In this document: positions 14,239 to 22,579 of the stretch, in pieces
Position numbering within the stretch: position 1 is the stretch's first letter
Layout: every line of letters begins with the position of its first letter
NCBI GenBank assembly: GCA_050949255.1
Contig: JBMNFJ010000005.1
Coordinates: forward strand, 1-24,051
DNA length: 24,051 bases
Origin: UBA3941 sp002385665
GTDB lineage: Bacteria; Bacillota; Clostridia; Caldicoprobacterales; UBA3941
Direction of reading: 5' to 3'
Made by a program: the position numbers and the translations under genes
The notes under the pieces: model-generated
What the model was told of the DNA's origin: nothing
Databases searched by the model: none
The model's input: only the letters and a program-made list of their open reading frames with translations

Positions 14239-15627
14239 ATGGGGAAATCTTTTAAGAAAAGGCTAAGCTCATGGGTCTATCAGAACGACTTGGAGCTTAT
14301 AAACAGCCCGACCAGAAGAAATCAGGATTTCTTTATCATTCAGGTTATACTCGCCAACGCCTTTGCTATTCTCACCGGCGGAGAATTTCTTTCGGGGTTT
14401 GCCATCTATTTGGGAGCTTCCGACGATCTGGTGGGCTATATACCTTTGATTGGTGGTATAAGTGGCATTTCTCTCATCTTTTTCGGGGTATTGATGGAAC
14501 GGTTTACCAGGAGAAGGAAGCTGGTTCTAGTTCTAAACTCAATAATAAAGCCGCTTTTGGTTTCAATTATTCTAATACCTTTGCTGATACCCAAACCGGC
14601 TCAGGTTTTGGTGCTGTTTATCCTGCTCTTTGCGGTCTATATTTTAAACGCATTTTTAGGGCTGGCCGTGAACAGTTGGTTTGTCAAGGCGATACCAATT
14701 AAGCTGAGGGGAAGGTATTTTTCTATCAGGCAGATCTATGCAGTTTTGGTCATGGTCCTGGTCCCCATCATAGCAGGTAGCATATTGGACACTACGCCAA
14801 ACAGGTATTTGGGGTTCGTAATTCTATTCACTGCTGCATTTGTTTTTGGTATGGGGGAAACCTATGCCTTTTCCAAGGTGGAGGATGCTGAAGTCGAAAG
14901 TATGGGGAAGGGCACCAGGGTTCTGGATGTGATCAGAGTCCCGGTAAAGAATAAGGAGTTTATGGGATATGCCATAATAAACATTGTCTTTCATGTGGCC
15001 TTGTACCTGTCAGCATCCTATACCCAGGTCTATATGATACGATATTTGGAGCTGTCCTACACTTTTATCACTTCTATGACCATGCTTAATGCGGTTCTTC
15101 AGATGTTTGCCTACTCACAGTGGGGGAAAATAGCGGATAGGTATGGAAACGGTTTTGTCATGTATGCATCCTACGGTTTTTATGCCCTGCAGATGGTCTT
15201 GTGGGCTCTGGTCACAAAGGGGAGCATGTATGTCTTTATACCCCTGGTCTATGGGATCGGATCCTTTGCCAACTCCGGGTTTATGGTGGGTTCATTTAAC
15301 TATCGATACGATATCCTGCCGGAGAAGGGGAGATCCTTTTATGATGCCTTCTATTCCGCGGCTATAGGGATTACCCTGTTGATTGCGCCGTGGATCGGGG
15401 GCCGGATTAAGGGCTTTATTGCTGGCATACCTTATGTACAGGACAATATTCAGCTGGGCGAATTCCGGATTATCTTTGCCCTGTCGGCCTTGGGGTTGTG
15501 GGCCCTCTTCCTCTATATAGTTTTACGAAGGAGGAAGCAAAAACTCAGGGATGACCGGAAATCTAAGGAGCAGAATCCAAAGAGTAGAATCAAAAGAGCA
15601 GAACCCAAAGAGCAAAAACTAAAATGA
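14239..15627 (+). CDS. Major facilitator superfamily transporter
   Basis: The 462-residue membrane protein has about 12 hydrophobic segments. The MFS loop motif between helices 2 and 3 is weak (FFGVLMERFTRRRKL, about residues 89-103), and a related GKIADRYGNG loop occurs near 296-305. The C-terminus from about residue 430 is a highly charged tail of K/R/E/Q (RRRKQKLRDD, then KSKEQNPKSR) built from short, degenerate DNA repeats. The start ATG 14239 follows AGGAGGT by 12 bases, a long spacing, but no better in-frame start exists. It is likely an efflux or uptake permease of unknown substrate. Confidence 0.85.
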   Translation: MGKSFKKRLSSWVYQNDLELINSPTRRNQDFFIIQVILANAFAILTGGEFLSGFAIYLGASDDLVGYIPLIGGISGISLIFFGVLMERFTRRRKLVLVLNSIIKPLLVSIILIPLLIPKPAQVLVLFILLFAVYILNAFLGLAVNSWFVKAIPIKLRGRYFSIRQIYAVLVMVLVPIIAGSILDTTPNRYLGFVILFTAAFVFGMGETYAFSKVEDAEVESMGKGTRVLDVIRVPVKNKEFMGYAIINIVFHVALYLSASYTQVYMIRYLELSYTFITSMTMLNAVLQMFAYSQWGKIADRYGNGFVMYASYGFYALQMVLWALVTKGSMYVFIPLVYGIGSFANSGFMVGSFNYRYDILPEKGRSFYDAFYSAAIGITLLIAPWIGGRIKGFIAGIPYVQDNIQLGEFRIIFALSALGLWALFLYIVLRRRKQKLRDDRKSKEQNPKSRIKRAEPKEQKLK

Positions 15628-15674
15628 AAAACTAAAGAGAGTAAAATAGATGATAATACAATTAAAGAACATAT

Positions 15675-15703
15675 AAAAAAGCACTGCTGTATGCAGTGCT
15701 TTT
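15675..15703. terminator. Bidirectional terminator between MFS and cold-shock genes
   Basis: GCACTGC (15681-15687) pairs with GCAGTGC (15693-15699) over a 5-base loop. Six A precede it and TTTT follows, so both strands have a T run. It serves the MFS gene on the plus strand and the cold-shock gene on the minus strand. Confidence 0.85.
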
Positions 15704-15714
15704 GTGTGTCCTCT

Positions 15715-15915
15715 TTAGTAAGAAGGAACTACGTTAACGGCCTGAGGTCCGCGTGGGCTTTGCTCGATCTCGAATTCTACATTCTGGCCTTCTTCCAAGG
15801 TTTTGTATCCATCGACCTGAATGGCTGAAAAATGAACAAATACATCTTCACCTTCTTCGCTTACGATGAAACCAAAGCCCTTTTCTGCGTTAAACCATTT
15901 TACTGTACCTTTCAT
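15715..15915 (-). CDS. Cold-shock protein (CspA family)
   Basis: This 66-residue single cold-shock domain is an RNA chaperone. RNP1 is KGFGFI (residues 12-17) and RNP2 is VFVHFS (25-30), with aromatic residues W8, F9, F14, F16, F26 and F29 placed to stack on single-stranded RNA or DNA. Length and composition are standard. It has AAGGAGG before ATG 15915, a consensus promoter, and a leader of about 110 bases, as is usual for cold-regulated csp genes. It is divergent from the molybdenum hydroxylase cluster. Confidence 0.95.
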   Translation of the reverse strand: MKGTVKWFNAEKGFGFIVSEEGEDVFVHFSAIQVDGYKTLEEGQNVEFEIEQSPRGPQAVNVVPSY

Positions 15916-16062
15916 AAAACATACACCTCCTTATGCATTTAATGACTCCATTTCGTTTCAATGCATATGAAAGTGTACATTTTAGGTAAAACTTTCGGTA
16001 ATGCATTTTAAAACAGAAAAATGAATTCATCTCATTATATATTATTATTAATAAAACTGCAA
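15916..16062 (-). promoter_or_regulatory. Cold-shock gene promoter and long 5' leader
   Basis: On the minus strand, TTGCAG (16057-16062) and TATAAT (16034-16039) are exactly 17 bases apart. The expected start near 16027 gives a leader of ~112 bases. The leader holds ATGCAT three times (16001-16006, 15961-15966, 15933-15938), the last touching the AAGGAGG site. Because ATGCAT is self-complementary, copies can pair with one another, for example TATGCATT with AATGCATA (8 bp), which could hide or free the ribosome site. Confidence 0.75.
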
Positions 16063-16201
16063 GCTATACCGTAAAATTTTATGGCAATTTTCAGCAATCC
16101 GGTAGAAGCCCTAAAACCCGAGGGATAGATGTATATTTTTTACATTTAAGGCTGAAGATAAATAGATGATGGGGGAACAATGCATATGGAGGAGATAGCA
16201 T

Positions 16202-18337
16202 TTGAAAATTGTAGGGAAGACCGTCCCGAGAAAGGAAGGTCTTGACAAGGTAACCGGCGCTGCTAAATACAACGACGATATTAGGGAGCCCGTAGCCATA
16301 GTAGTCGCCGATACGGAATATCAGGCACAACAGGCAGCGTATCTAATCAATGTAGAATATGAGCCCTTGCCCGTGGTCAGGACTCCTTCCCAGGCTATAG
16401 AGGAGGGTGCGCCACTGATCCATGAGAACCTGGGCCATTATGGGAAGGAAATCGATGATGTATACCCTGTGCCCGGCACCAATATAGCAGATCATACCAA
16501 GATTCGAAAAGGTAATATGGACAAGGGCTGGGAAGAAAGCGATGTGGTGGTTGAGGGTGAATACTTCATGCCAAAATCAGATCACATAGCCATGGAGACC
16601 AGGAATGTTAGGGTGAAGATAGATCCTACGGGTAAGGTACGGGTTTACTCGTCTACGCAAAGCCCCCATGCCATCAAAGCCGAGCTGGCTTTGGCCTTTA
16701 ACCTGGATGAGGGGGATATAATAGTTACTGCCCCCTTGGTAGGAGGCGGATTTGGTGGTAAGGCACCGGTGAACCTGGAGTTTATAGCTTATATCGCCTC
16801 CAGGGCTGTTGGAGGAAGACTGGTAAGGTTAGCTAATACCAGGGAGGAGGATATAGCCACTTCTCCCACCAAGATTGGGATAGAAGCCAAAATAAAGCTT
16901 GGGGCCACAAAGGACGGTATATTAAAAGCAGCAGAATTAAGATATCTGGTAGATGCCGGTGCTTATTCGGACACCGCACCCCGTATGGCCAAAACCATGG
17001 CCAGTAATGGGACCGGACCTTATAATATAGAGAATGTATGGTGCGATTCCATATGTCTATATACCAATAATACCTATTCAACTTCATTCAGGGGATTCGG
17101 TAATATCGCCCATACTTTCTGTATGGAGAGGACCCTGGATAAGCTGGCCAAGGCCCTTAATATGAGCCCCTTTGAACTGCGGCTTAAGAATGCCATCGGC
17201 CCCGGTCATACTTCAGCGACCCAGGTTAAGATAACCCGCAGCAGCGTCGGAGATCTGGAAAAATGTCTTCATAGGCTAAATGAACTTATAGACATGGAAA
17301 GAAGTTTAAGGGTGGAGGAAGCCAAGGACAAGATTATAGCCAAGGGTATGAGCTGTTTTTGGAAGACCTCCGCATCCAATACCGATGCTATATCCGGTGC
17401 AATCCTCACCTTTAACAAGGATGGAAGCATTAACCTTATATGCGGTGTAATGGAGATAGGCTCGGGGGTAAAGACAGGCCTTGCCCAAATCCTGGCCGAA
17501 AGAATGAATATGGAGGTAGACAAAATCCATGTTCAGATGGAGGTAAACACCGAATCCAGCCCCAAACACTGGAAAACTGTAGCCAGTATGTCAACCTTTA
17601 TGGCAGGAAGGGCGGTGTTGGCAGCGGCAGATGATGCAATAAGACAGCTAAAGGATATTGGAGCCATGGTTATGAGGGTTGACCCTTCCCAGCTGGAAGT
17701 GGGGGGCCAAAAGGTCTATATGAAATCCGACCCGGACAACTATGTGCAGTTTAAGGATATCGTACATGGATTTAAGCACCAGGGCGGGGGAAATGCTGTA
17801 GGCGGTCAGATAATAGGCAAGGGAACGTATATTATGGAGAACCTGACGATCTTAGATCTCGATACCGGAAAGGGGAGAATGGGTCCGGCATGGACGGTTG
17901 GCGTCCAGGCTGTGGAGGTGGAATACAATACCAAAGAGCATACCTATAAGCTCCTTAAGGCGGCTACGGTGCTGGATGCCGGCAGGGTTATAAACCCACA
18001 GGCGGCCAAGGGAGTGGTCATGGGGGGTATGTCTATGGGGTTGAGCCTGGGGAGCCGTGAAGCCTTTATATACGGCAGGGATGGGGGCATATTAAACAGC
18101 AGCCTTCGTACCTACAAGGTGATGAGGTTCGGTGAGCACCCGGATTATCTGGTGGAGTTCATAGAGACTCCCGCACAAAATGGGCCCTATGGAGCCCGGG
18201 GGTTTGGTGAACATGGAATACTTGGAATGCCGGCTGCCCTGGCAAATGCCCTATCCCGAGCGACGGGGCTGGAATTGGATCAGGTACCCATTAATCCGGA
18301 GCTTATTTGGAAAATGAAGACGGAGGCATTGTCATGA
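16202..18337 (+). CDS. Molybdenum hydroxylase (xanthine dehydrogenase family), Mo-cofactor subunit, with N-terminal deletion
   Basis: The 711-residue subunit carries the molybdopterin site: GGGFGGK at 181-187, SFRGFGN in the middle, and GARGFGEHG near the end, with E670 the likely catalytic glutamate. The N-terminus reads DKVTGAAKYNDDI and then jumps at about residue 28 to REPVAIVVADTEY. In relatives these two blocks are separated by about 70 residues of the hammerhead domain (EPGMLY... to ...VRYxGEPVA). Length is short of the usual ~770-790. The frame is kept. The start is TTG at 16202, preceded by GGAGGAG. Its stop overlaps the FAD-subunit start as ATGA. Whether the enzyme is active is doubtful. 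Confidence 0.88.
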   Translation: MKIVGKTVPRKEGLDKVTGAAKYNDDIREPVAIVVADTEYQAQQAAYLINVEYEPLPVVRTPSQAIEEGAPLIHENLGHYGKEIDDVYPVPGTNIADHTKIRKGNMDKGWEESDVVVEGEYFMPKSDHIAMETRNVRVKIDPTGKVRVYSSTQSPHAIKAELALAFNLDEGDIIVTAPLVGGGFGGKAPVNLEFIAYIASRAVGGRLVRLANTREEDIATSPTKIGIEAKIKLGATKDGILKAAELRYLVDAGAYSDTAPRMAKTMASNGTGPYNIENVWCDSICLYTNNTYSTSFRGFGNIAHTFCMERTLDKLAKALNMSPFELRLKNAIGPGHTSATQVKITRSSVGDLEKCLHRLNELIDMERSLRVEEAKDKIIAKGMSCFWKTSASNTDAISGAILTFNKDGSINLICGVMEIGSGVKTGLAQILAERMNMEVDKIHVQMEVNTESSPKHWKTVASMSTFMAGRAVLAAADDAIRQLKDIGAMVMRVDPSQLEVGGQKVYMKSDPDNYVQFKDIVHGFKHQGGGNAVGGQIIGKGTYIMENLTILDLDTGKGRMGPAWTVGVQAVEVEYNTKEHTYKLLKAATVLDAGRVINPQAAKGVVMGGMSMGLSLGSREAFIYGRDGGILNSSLRTYKVMRFGEHPDYLVEFIETPAQNGPYGARGFGEHGILGMPAALANALSRATGLELDQVPINPELIWKMKTEALS

Positions 18338-19155
18338 TTCCCTTCGATTTTGAATATTATAGACCAGATAGCATCTCGCAGGCTGTTGACCTCTTTATGA
18401 GCCTTACTAGACAGGCCAAGAAGCCCATGTACTATGGGGGCGGGACTGAGATCATAAGTATGGCCAGGGCCAACAACATTTACACCGGAGGGGTCATAGA
18501 CATAAAGGGGATTCCAGAGTGTAATAAGTTTGGCTATGAAGGGACCGATCTTGTTATAGGGGCGGCTACCACCCTCACTAAAATATCCGACTCCAATCTG
18601 TTTCCCATGCTGGGAATAACCGTAGCAAGGATTGCGGATCATACCATACAGGGTAAAATCACCCTTGGAGGGAATATTACAGGGACCATAATGTATAGGG
18701 AAGCTTCGTTGCCCCTTTTAATTGCTGATTGCAGGCTATCCATTGCAGGACCTGGTGGGACCAGGGAAGCCTTACTAAGCCAGGTGTTTGACAGAAGGAT
18801 AAGGCTGGAGGAAGGAGAGTTCATAACACATTTTATAATAGACTCCCACATCACAAGTCTGCCTTTTTTCCATAGGAAAGCTACCAAGATAGATAAGATA
18901 GATTATCCCTTGATCACCGTTGTAGCCCTTAAAAAGGATAATAGAATACTTGTGGGATTTAGCGGGCTGTGTGATTTTCCATTCAGGTCACTAGAGATGG
19001 AGGATAGTCTCAATCAACCCGGGATATCCAAGAAAGACAGGATACAAAATGCCATGGCCTATATTCCGGCTCCCATAGTTGAGGATATACATGGTTCGGC
19101 AATGTACCGAAGATTCGTACTTGAAAATATCCTTTCAGATGCCTTGGAACTATAA
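18334..19155 (+). CDS. Molybdenum hydroxylase FAD-binding subunit
   Basis: This 273-residue subunit has the FAD-binding domain of the xanthine dehydrogenase / CO dehydrogenase medium-subunit family. YYGGGTEIIS (about 34-43) and TIQGKITLGGNITG (about 103-116) are the two flavin-diphosphate loops, and a C-terminal CO-dehydrogenase-flavoprotein domain follows. It would pass electrons from the [2Fe-2S] subunit to NAD+ or another acceptor. The start ATG 18334 follows GGAGG by seven bases and overlaps the Mo-subunit stop; longer upstream frames lie inside the Mo gene. The next gene begins after a 57-base gap. Confidence 0.9.
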   Translation: MIPFDFEYYRPDSISQAVDLFMSLTRQAKKPMYYGGGTEIISMARANNIYTGGVIDIKGIPECNKFGYEGTDLVIGAATTLTKISDSNLFPMLGITVARIADHTIQGKITLGGNITGTIMYREASLPLLIADCRLSIAGPGGTREALLSQVFDRRIRLEEGEFITHFIIDSHITSLPFFHRKATKIDKIDYPLITVVALKKDNRILVGFSGLCDFPFRSLEMEDSLNQPGISKKDRIQNAMAYIPAPIVEDIHGSAMYRRFVLENILSDALEL

Positions 19156-19212
19156 GAACACAAGGGAACCGTTCCCTGTGTTTTGTCCCCAAGGGTTATA
19201 GGAGGAGTACAA

Positions 19213-19683
19213 ATGATACAAATACGCGATATAAGCACTATAGAATTGGATATAAATGGTGAGAAACGGAAGGTTACGGTTAGGGCCGCAGATACATTAT
19301 TACATACCTTAAGGGAACAGCTGGGCCTCACCGGAGCAAAGGCGGGCTGCGAGAACGGAGATTGTGGCGCATGTACCGTATTGGTAGACGGTTGGCCTAT
19401 AAAATCCTGTCTCATGCTGGCGGTGGAGGCAGTGGGGCATTCCGTTACTACTATTGAAGGTTTAAAGAATGCCCCGACACAGAAGGCTTTCTTTGAAAAT
19501 TGGGGATTTCAATGTGGTTATTGTACATCCGGATTTATCATGAACTGTCATGCCTTGGCTACCATACACCCGGGTGCGGATGATGATACTATAGCCGATT
19601 GGCTACAATCCAATATTTGCAGATGCACCAGCTATGAAGAGATAGCAAATGCCGTTAAACAGGTGCTGAAAAAGGATATTTAA
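19213..19683 (+). CDS. Molybdenum hydroxylase [2Fe-2S] subunit
   Basis: This 156-residue subunit has two [2Fe-2S] clusters. The plant-ferredoxin-type site uses C46, C51, C54 and C66 (AGCENGDCGACTVL... PIKSC), and the second, all-helical site uses C101, C104, C136 and C138 (FQCGYCTSGF and NICRCTSYEE). All eight cysteines are present. The start ATG 19213 follows TAGGAGGAG; an in-frame TTG at 19183 has no ribosome site. It transfers electrons from the Mo centre to FAD. Together with the two upstream genes it makes a three-subunit enzyme of the xanthine dehydrogenase, nicotinate hydroxylase or aldehyde oxidase type; substrate unknown. Confidence 0.95.
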   Translation: MIQIRDISTIELDINGEKRKVTVRAADTLLHTLREQLGLTGAKAGCENGDCGACTVLVDGWPIKSCLMLAVEAVGHSVTTIEGLKNAPTQKAFFENWGFQCGYCTSGFIMNCHALATIHPGADDDTIADWLQSNICRCTSYEEIANAVKQVLKKDI

Positions 19684-19819
19684 AGTGTTGGCTCCATAAG
19701 ACCAGTCTCCCACCCGAAATGTCTGAGACATTCATCCAGGCGGCTTATCATGTATGGGGCTATACCGACTGGCCTAGGACGATAGGTCTGATTTTATCTA
19801 TAATAGGGGGGGAAGATCA
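19684..19819 (+). other. Gap with hairpin potential inside the molybdenum cluster
   Basis: The 136-base gap contains AATGTCT/AGACATT (7 bp, one-base loop as drawn), CCAGTC/GACTGG (6 bp, enclosing the previous one) and CCTA/TAGG. A TATAAT string at 19799-19804 lacks a -35 and sits too near the ribosome site to be a convincing promoter. No known riboswitch consensus (Moco, purine) was recognised. Confidence 0.35.
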
Positions 19820-20491
19820 ATGGATAATAATGTGGGGGGCTTGAAGGACTTTCTGGACAGAAAAAAGGATCTTATAAGGGTAGTCACCTCTGTAATATTT
19901 TGGGGATCCCTTTGGGGCCTGGTTGAGGCTACCATAGGTTATATATTGCATTTAGTACGGCTCCAGGGTTACCGCGGGGTTACCAGCTTCTTTCTCTTTC
20001 CCATGGCCTGCTATTATATGAACCAGGTTCGCAGGGAAACAGCCAAGAGGGAACCTATAATTTATATGGCTGTGCTGGCGGCATGTATAAAACTCCTGGA
20101 TTTTTTTATTCCCGGACATGATCCTATAAGGATAATATATCCTGCTATAGCCATAATTCTAGAGGGTATGGCAGTCTACGGCGCATTTGTATTGGCCGGA
20201 AAAAGGGGTAAAGAATTCGGTTACCCAGAGGCCCTGTTTGCCAGCTTGTCTTGGCGGGTGGTCTTCACTGCCATCCAATTTACAACCTTACCACAGACTG
20301 GGCTTCCCACGCTTCAATCGGTAATGAAATTCATACTGGTAGACGGCCCGGTAAACAGTTTGATAATCTATCTATATGTCAGATTCATTAAGCGGAGGGA
20401 GAAAGCTAAAAAAGGAATAATCAGACGGATAAATCCTATAGCAGCGGTGGTAACCCTGGTATTATCAATACTTAGTAAATGGGTGATTTAG
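19820..20491 (+). CDS. Unknown multi-pass membrane protein in the molybdenum hydroxylase cluster
   Basis: This 223-residue protein has about six hydrophobic segments (roughly residues 20-45, 52-65, 80-95, 108-130, 160-185 and 205-223) and a positively charged loop RRREKAKKGIIRR near the end. A G-W-rich first segment (WGSLWGLVEATIGYILH) and FFIPGHDPIRIIYPA are distinctive. No family was recognised. Its topology and size would suit a small transporter subunit, such as an S-component or permease. Lying between the [2Fe-2S] subunit and a MocA-type gene (3-base gap to the latter), it may move a substrate or cofactor for the hydroxylase (inference). The ribosome site GGGGGGGAAG precedes ATG 19820. 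Confidence 0.7.
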   Translation: MDNNVGGLKDFLDRKKDLIRVVTSVIFWGSLWGLVEATIGYILHLVRLQGYRGVTSFFLFPMACYYMNQVRRETAKREPIIYMAVLAACIKLLDFFIPGHDPIRIIYPAIAIILEGMAVYGAFVLAGKRGKEFGYPEALFASLSWRVVFTAIQFTTLPQTGLPTLQSVMKFILVDGPVNSLIIYLYVRFIKRREKAKKGIIRRINPIAAVVTLVLSILSKWVI

Positions 20492-20494
20492 ATA

Positions 20495-21100
20495 ATGGAA
20501 GTAATTGAGGGAGTGGTCCTGGCGGCGGGACTCTCCAAAAGGACAGGAACCTGTAAAATGCTACTGGATCTAGGAGGGATAACCCTCATCGAAAGGTGTA
20601 TTAGAGGGATGTTTAATATCTGCTCCAAAGTTATAGTGGTAGGAGGGCATAACTTTGAGAATATCGCCAGGGTTATTGCAAAGTATCAAAAAGTAAGGAT
20701 GGTATACAATCCAAGCTATAGAGAAGGGATGTTCAGCTCCGTAAAGGAGGGTTTTAAGCATGTCTCTGGGGATAGATTTTTCTTTACCCCTGGGGATTAT
20801 CCTTTGGTAATGGATGAGACTTATAGGGAGATGCTGCGGGTAGAGGGGGATATAGTTATCCCTCTTTTTAATGGTAAGAAAGGTCACCCCATATTGATCA
20901 GAACACATTTGGCAGAAGAATTATTGGCAGAAGGGCGTTATTCAACCTTAAGGGAGTTCATTAAGGACAAGGGCTACACCCCCATCGAGGTAGAAGACTC
21001 AGGCATACTTGTGGATATTGACACTATGGAGGACTATAACAGGGTGATGAAATACGTCTCCAAAAGTTCGTTTTCCTATAAACCTATTTCTAATCCCTGA
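20495..21100 (+). CDS. MocA-type nucleotidyltransferase (molybdenum cofactor cytidylyltransferase-like)
   Basis: This 201-residue protein has the NTP-transferase fold: LAAGLSKRTGTCKMLL at about 9-24 (nucleotide-binding glycine loop and the catalytic K21), VVGGHN, the metal-binding GDYPLV, KKGHPILI and the late DIDTMEDY. MocA proteins attach CMP to molybdopterin to make the dinucleotide cofactor used by enzymes of the xanthine dehydrogenase family, and the gene sits in such a cluster. The ribosome site is weak (GGGTGAT), and translation is probably coupled to the membrane-protein gene ending three bases earlier. A guanylyltransferase (MobA-like) role is less likely. Confidence 0.85.
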   Translation: MEVIEGVVLAAGLSKRTGTCKMLLDLGGITLIERCIRGMFNICSKVIVVGGHNFENIARVIAKYQKVRMVYNPSYREGMFSSVKEGFKHVSGDRFFFTPGDYPLVMDETYREMLRVEGDIVIPLFNGKKGHPILIRTHLAEELLAEGRYSTLREFIKDKGYTPIEVEDSGILVDIDTMEDYNRVMKYVSKSSFSYKPISNP

Positions 21101-21209
21101 CCTCCAAAGTTCAAATCTATATCGAAATTAGGGTTCATCCTGGTTTCTATATGATTTTGCCCGGGATTTGTCAAGCGTCTTATAACCTCCAATATGATAG
21201 GATAATTGA

Positions 21210-21238
21210 TTGACAAGGCCATTTGTTCATTATATATT
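21210..21238 (+). promoter_or_regulatory. Possible promoter before the Eis-like gene
   Basis: TTGACA (21210-21215) and TATATT (21233-21238) are 17 bases apart. The predicted start would fall near 21245, inside the GGGGG ribosome site (21243-21247), leaving almost no leader. The match is good in sequence but awkward in position. Confidence 0.4.
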
Positions 21239-21255
21239 GATTGGGGGTGAATGAC

Positions 21256-22425
21256 TTGGAAGTAAAACATATAGAAAGCGAATACAAGGAATCCATAAAA
21301 GATGTTTTAAGCTATTGCTTTGATATGCCGGCGGAATCGACAGAGAGCCTCGTAAACAAGAATTTCAATCCGGAAGATTGGCTTGGCTGTTTTATTGAGG
21401 ATAAGCTGACAGGACTTATATATATTTCGTCCCATGACATGTATTTTTGCGGGAAAACCGTTCCTTTGGCAGGGATCGGGGTGGTTTCAACCCTTCCGGA
21501 ATACAGGCATCGCCACTGTGCATCCAGCATCCTTATTAAATCCGTGGAGGTTTTAAGGGACAGGGGATTTGTATTTGCCGCCTTGGCTCCATTTTCCTAC
21601 CCCTTCTACAGGAAATATGGGTGGGAGCTGGCCTTTCATAATAAGAGGTACACCATCTCCATAAACGAATTAAGGGGTATGGGTGCAGGCAAGGGAGAAT
21701 TCCGTCCCATGAAGTCCGATGATATTGATAACCTTATAAAGGTACATGGGGACTTCTTTTCAAAATACAATGGCGCGGTGAAAAGGGGCAGAAAGAGATG
21801 GGAAGGAAGGATCAACAGGCTTGGAAAGGACCGGACATACGGATATGTGTATAGCCGTCAGGGTAACGGTGTAGCGGGATATATCCTCTACTCCCTAAGG
21901 GAAGGGGCATTTGTTATAGAGGAGATGGCCTACGACTCATTGGAAACCAAGCTGGAGATCCTGCGTTTTGTCTACAACCATAGTGCGCAGGTCGACAGGG
22001 TGATCTGGGCGGCACCACAGGATGATAATACCGCCTTGCTCCTGGCCAATCCTCCAATAGAACAAACAATCAGACCTCACATGATGATAAGGGTGATAGA
22101 TGTTAAGAAGGCTCTCGAAGCCTATGCCTACCCTATACTATACAAGGGTTCCTTTACCGTCAAGGTAGATGATAGATGGGCACCATGGAACAGTAAGGTC
22201 TTGAAGGTCATCATTGGGGAAGGGACAGCAACGGTAGAGGATGCAGACGACGCCCCCATTGACCTGGAATGCGATATACAAACCTTTTCACAGGTAATAT
22301 CCGGATATATAGGCATGAAGGAAGTCAAAGACCTGGGCAGGGTTACCGCCCATAATCAGGATATCCTGGAGGACTCGGAGATAATATTTAGGAGGCATGC
22401 TACCCATATGACGGAAGGCTTTTAG
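21256..22425 (+). CDS. Eis-like GNAT N-acetyltransferase
   Basis: The ~389-residue protein is a multi-domain acetyltransferase. The N-terminal GNAT domain has GVVSTLPEYRHRHCASSIL and APFSYPFYRKYGWELAF, the latter characteristic of the Eis/Rv2416c group. A second GNAT-like domain and a C-terminal SCP2-like sheet domain follow, ending in a terminal carboxylate (MTEGF) as Eis proteins do. The family acetylates amines, sometimes aminoglycosides, but most clostridial members have no known substrate. TTG at 21256 is preferred because GGGGGTGA is spaced for it; TTG 21241 or GTG 21247 in the same frame cannot be excluded. A strong terminator follows. Confidence 0.8.
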   Translation: MEVKHIESEYKESIKDVLSYCFDMPAESTESLVNKNFNPEDWLGCFIEDKLTGLIYISSHDMYFCGKTVPLAGIGVVSTLPEYRHRHCASSILIKSVEVLRDRGFVFAALAPFSYPFYRKYGWELAFHNKRYTISINELRGMGAGKGEFRPMKSDDIDNLIKVHGDFFSKYNGAVKRGRKRWEGRINRLGKDRTYGYVYSRQGNGVAGYILYSLREGAFVIEEMAYDSLETKLEILRFVYNHSAQVDRVIWAAPQDDNTALLLANPPIEQTIRPHMMIRVIDVKKALEAYAYPILYKGSFTVKVDDRWAPWNSKVLKVIIGEGTATVEDADDAPIDLECDIQTFSQVISGYIGMKEVKDLGRVTAHNQDILEDSEIIFRRHATHMTEGF

Positions 22426-22511
22426 GGATAACTTCCTATATGTAGGAAAGTCCATTATGACGAAGGCGTTAAGATATTTATATAATCTATGGTGTAATCA
22501 TACTTAAAAGC

Positions 22512-22562
22512 AAAGGGGCTGGCACACTGGTATTATTTATCTACCGGTGCTGCAGCCCCTTT
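22512..22562. terminator. Bidirectional terminator between Eis-like and SHOCT genes
   Basis: AAAGGGGCTG (22512-22521) pairs with CAGCCCCTTT (22553-22562), ten pairs, with a further bulged inner stem GCAC...GGTA/TACC...GTGC. A/T-rich ends are present on both strands, so it can terminate the two convergent genes. Confidence 0.85.
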
Positions 22563-22579
22563 AAATATGAATAAAGTGG

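Noticed and set aside
16202..16300. Frameshift in the molybdenum subunit N-terminus
   Set aside because: The frame stays open with sensible family sequence on both sides; a clean in-frame deletion explains the gap better.
19684..19819. Possible Moco or purine riboswitch in the hydroxylase cluster
   Set aside because: Stems are short and none of the conserved sequence blocks of these riboswitches was recognised.
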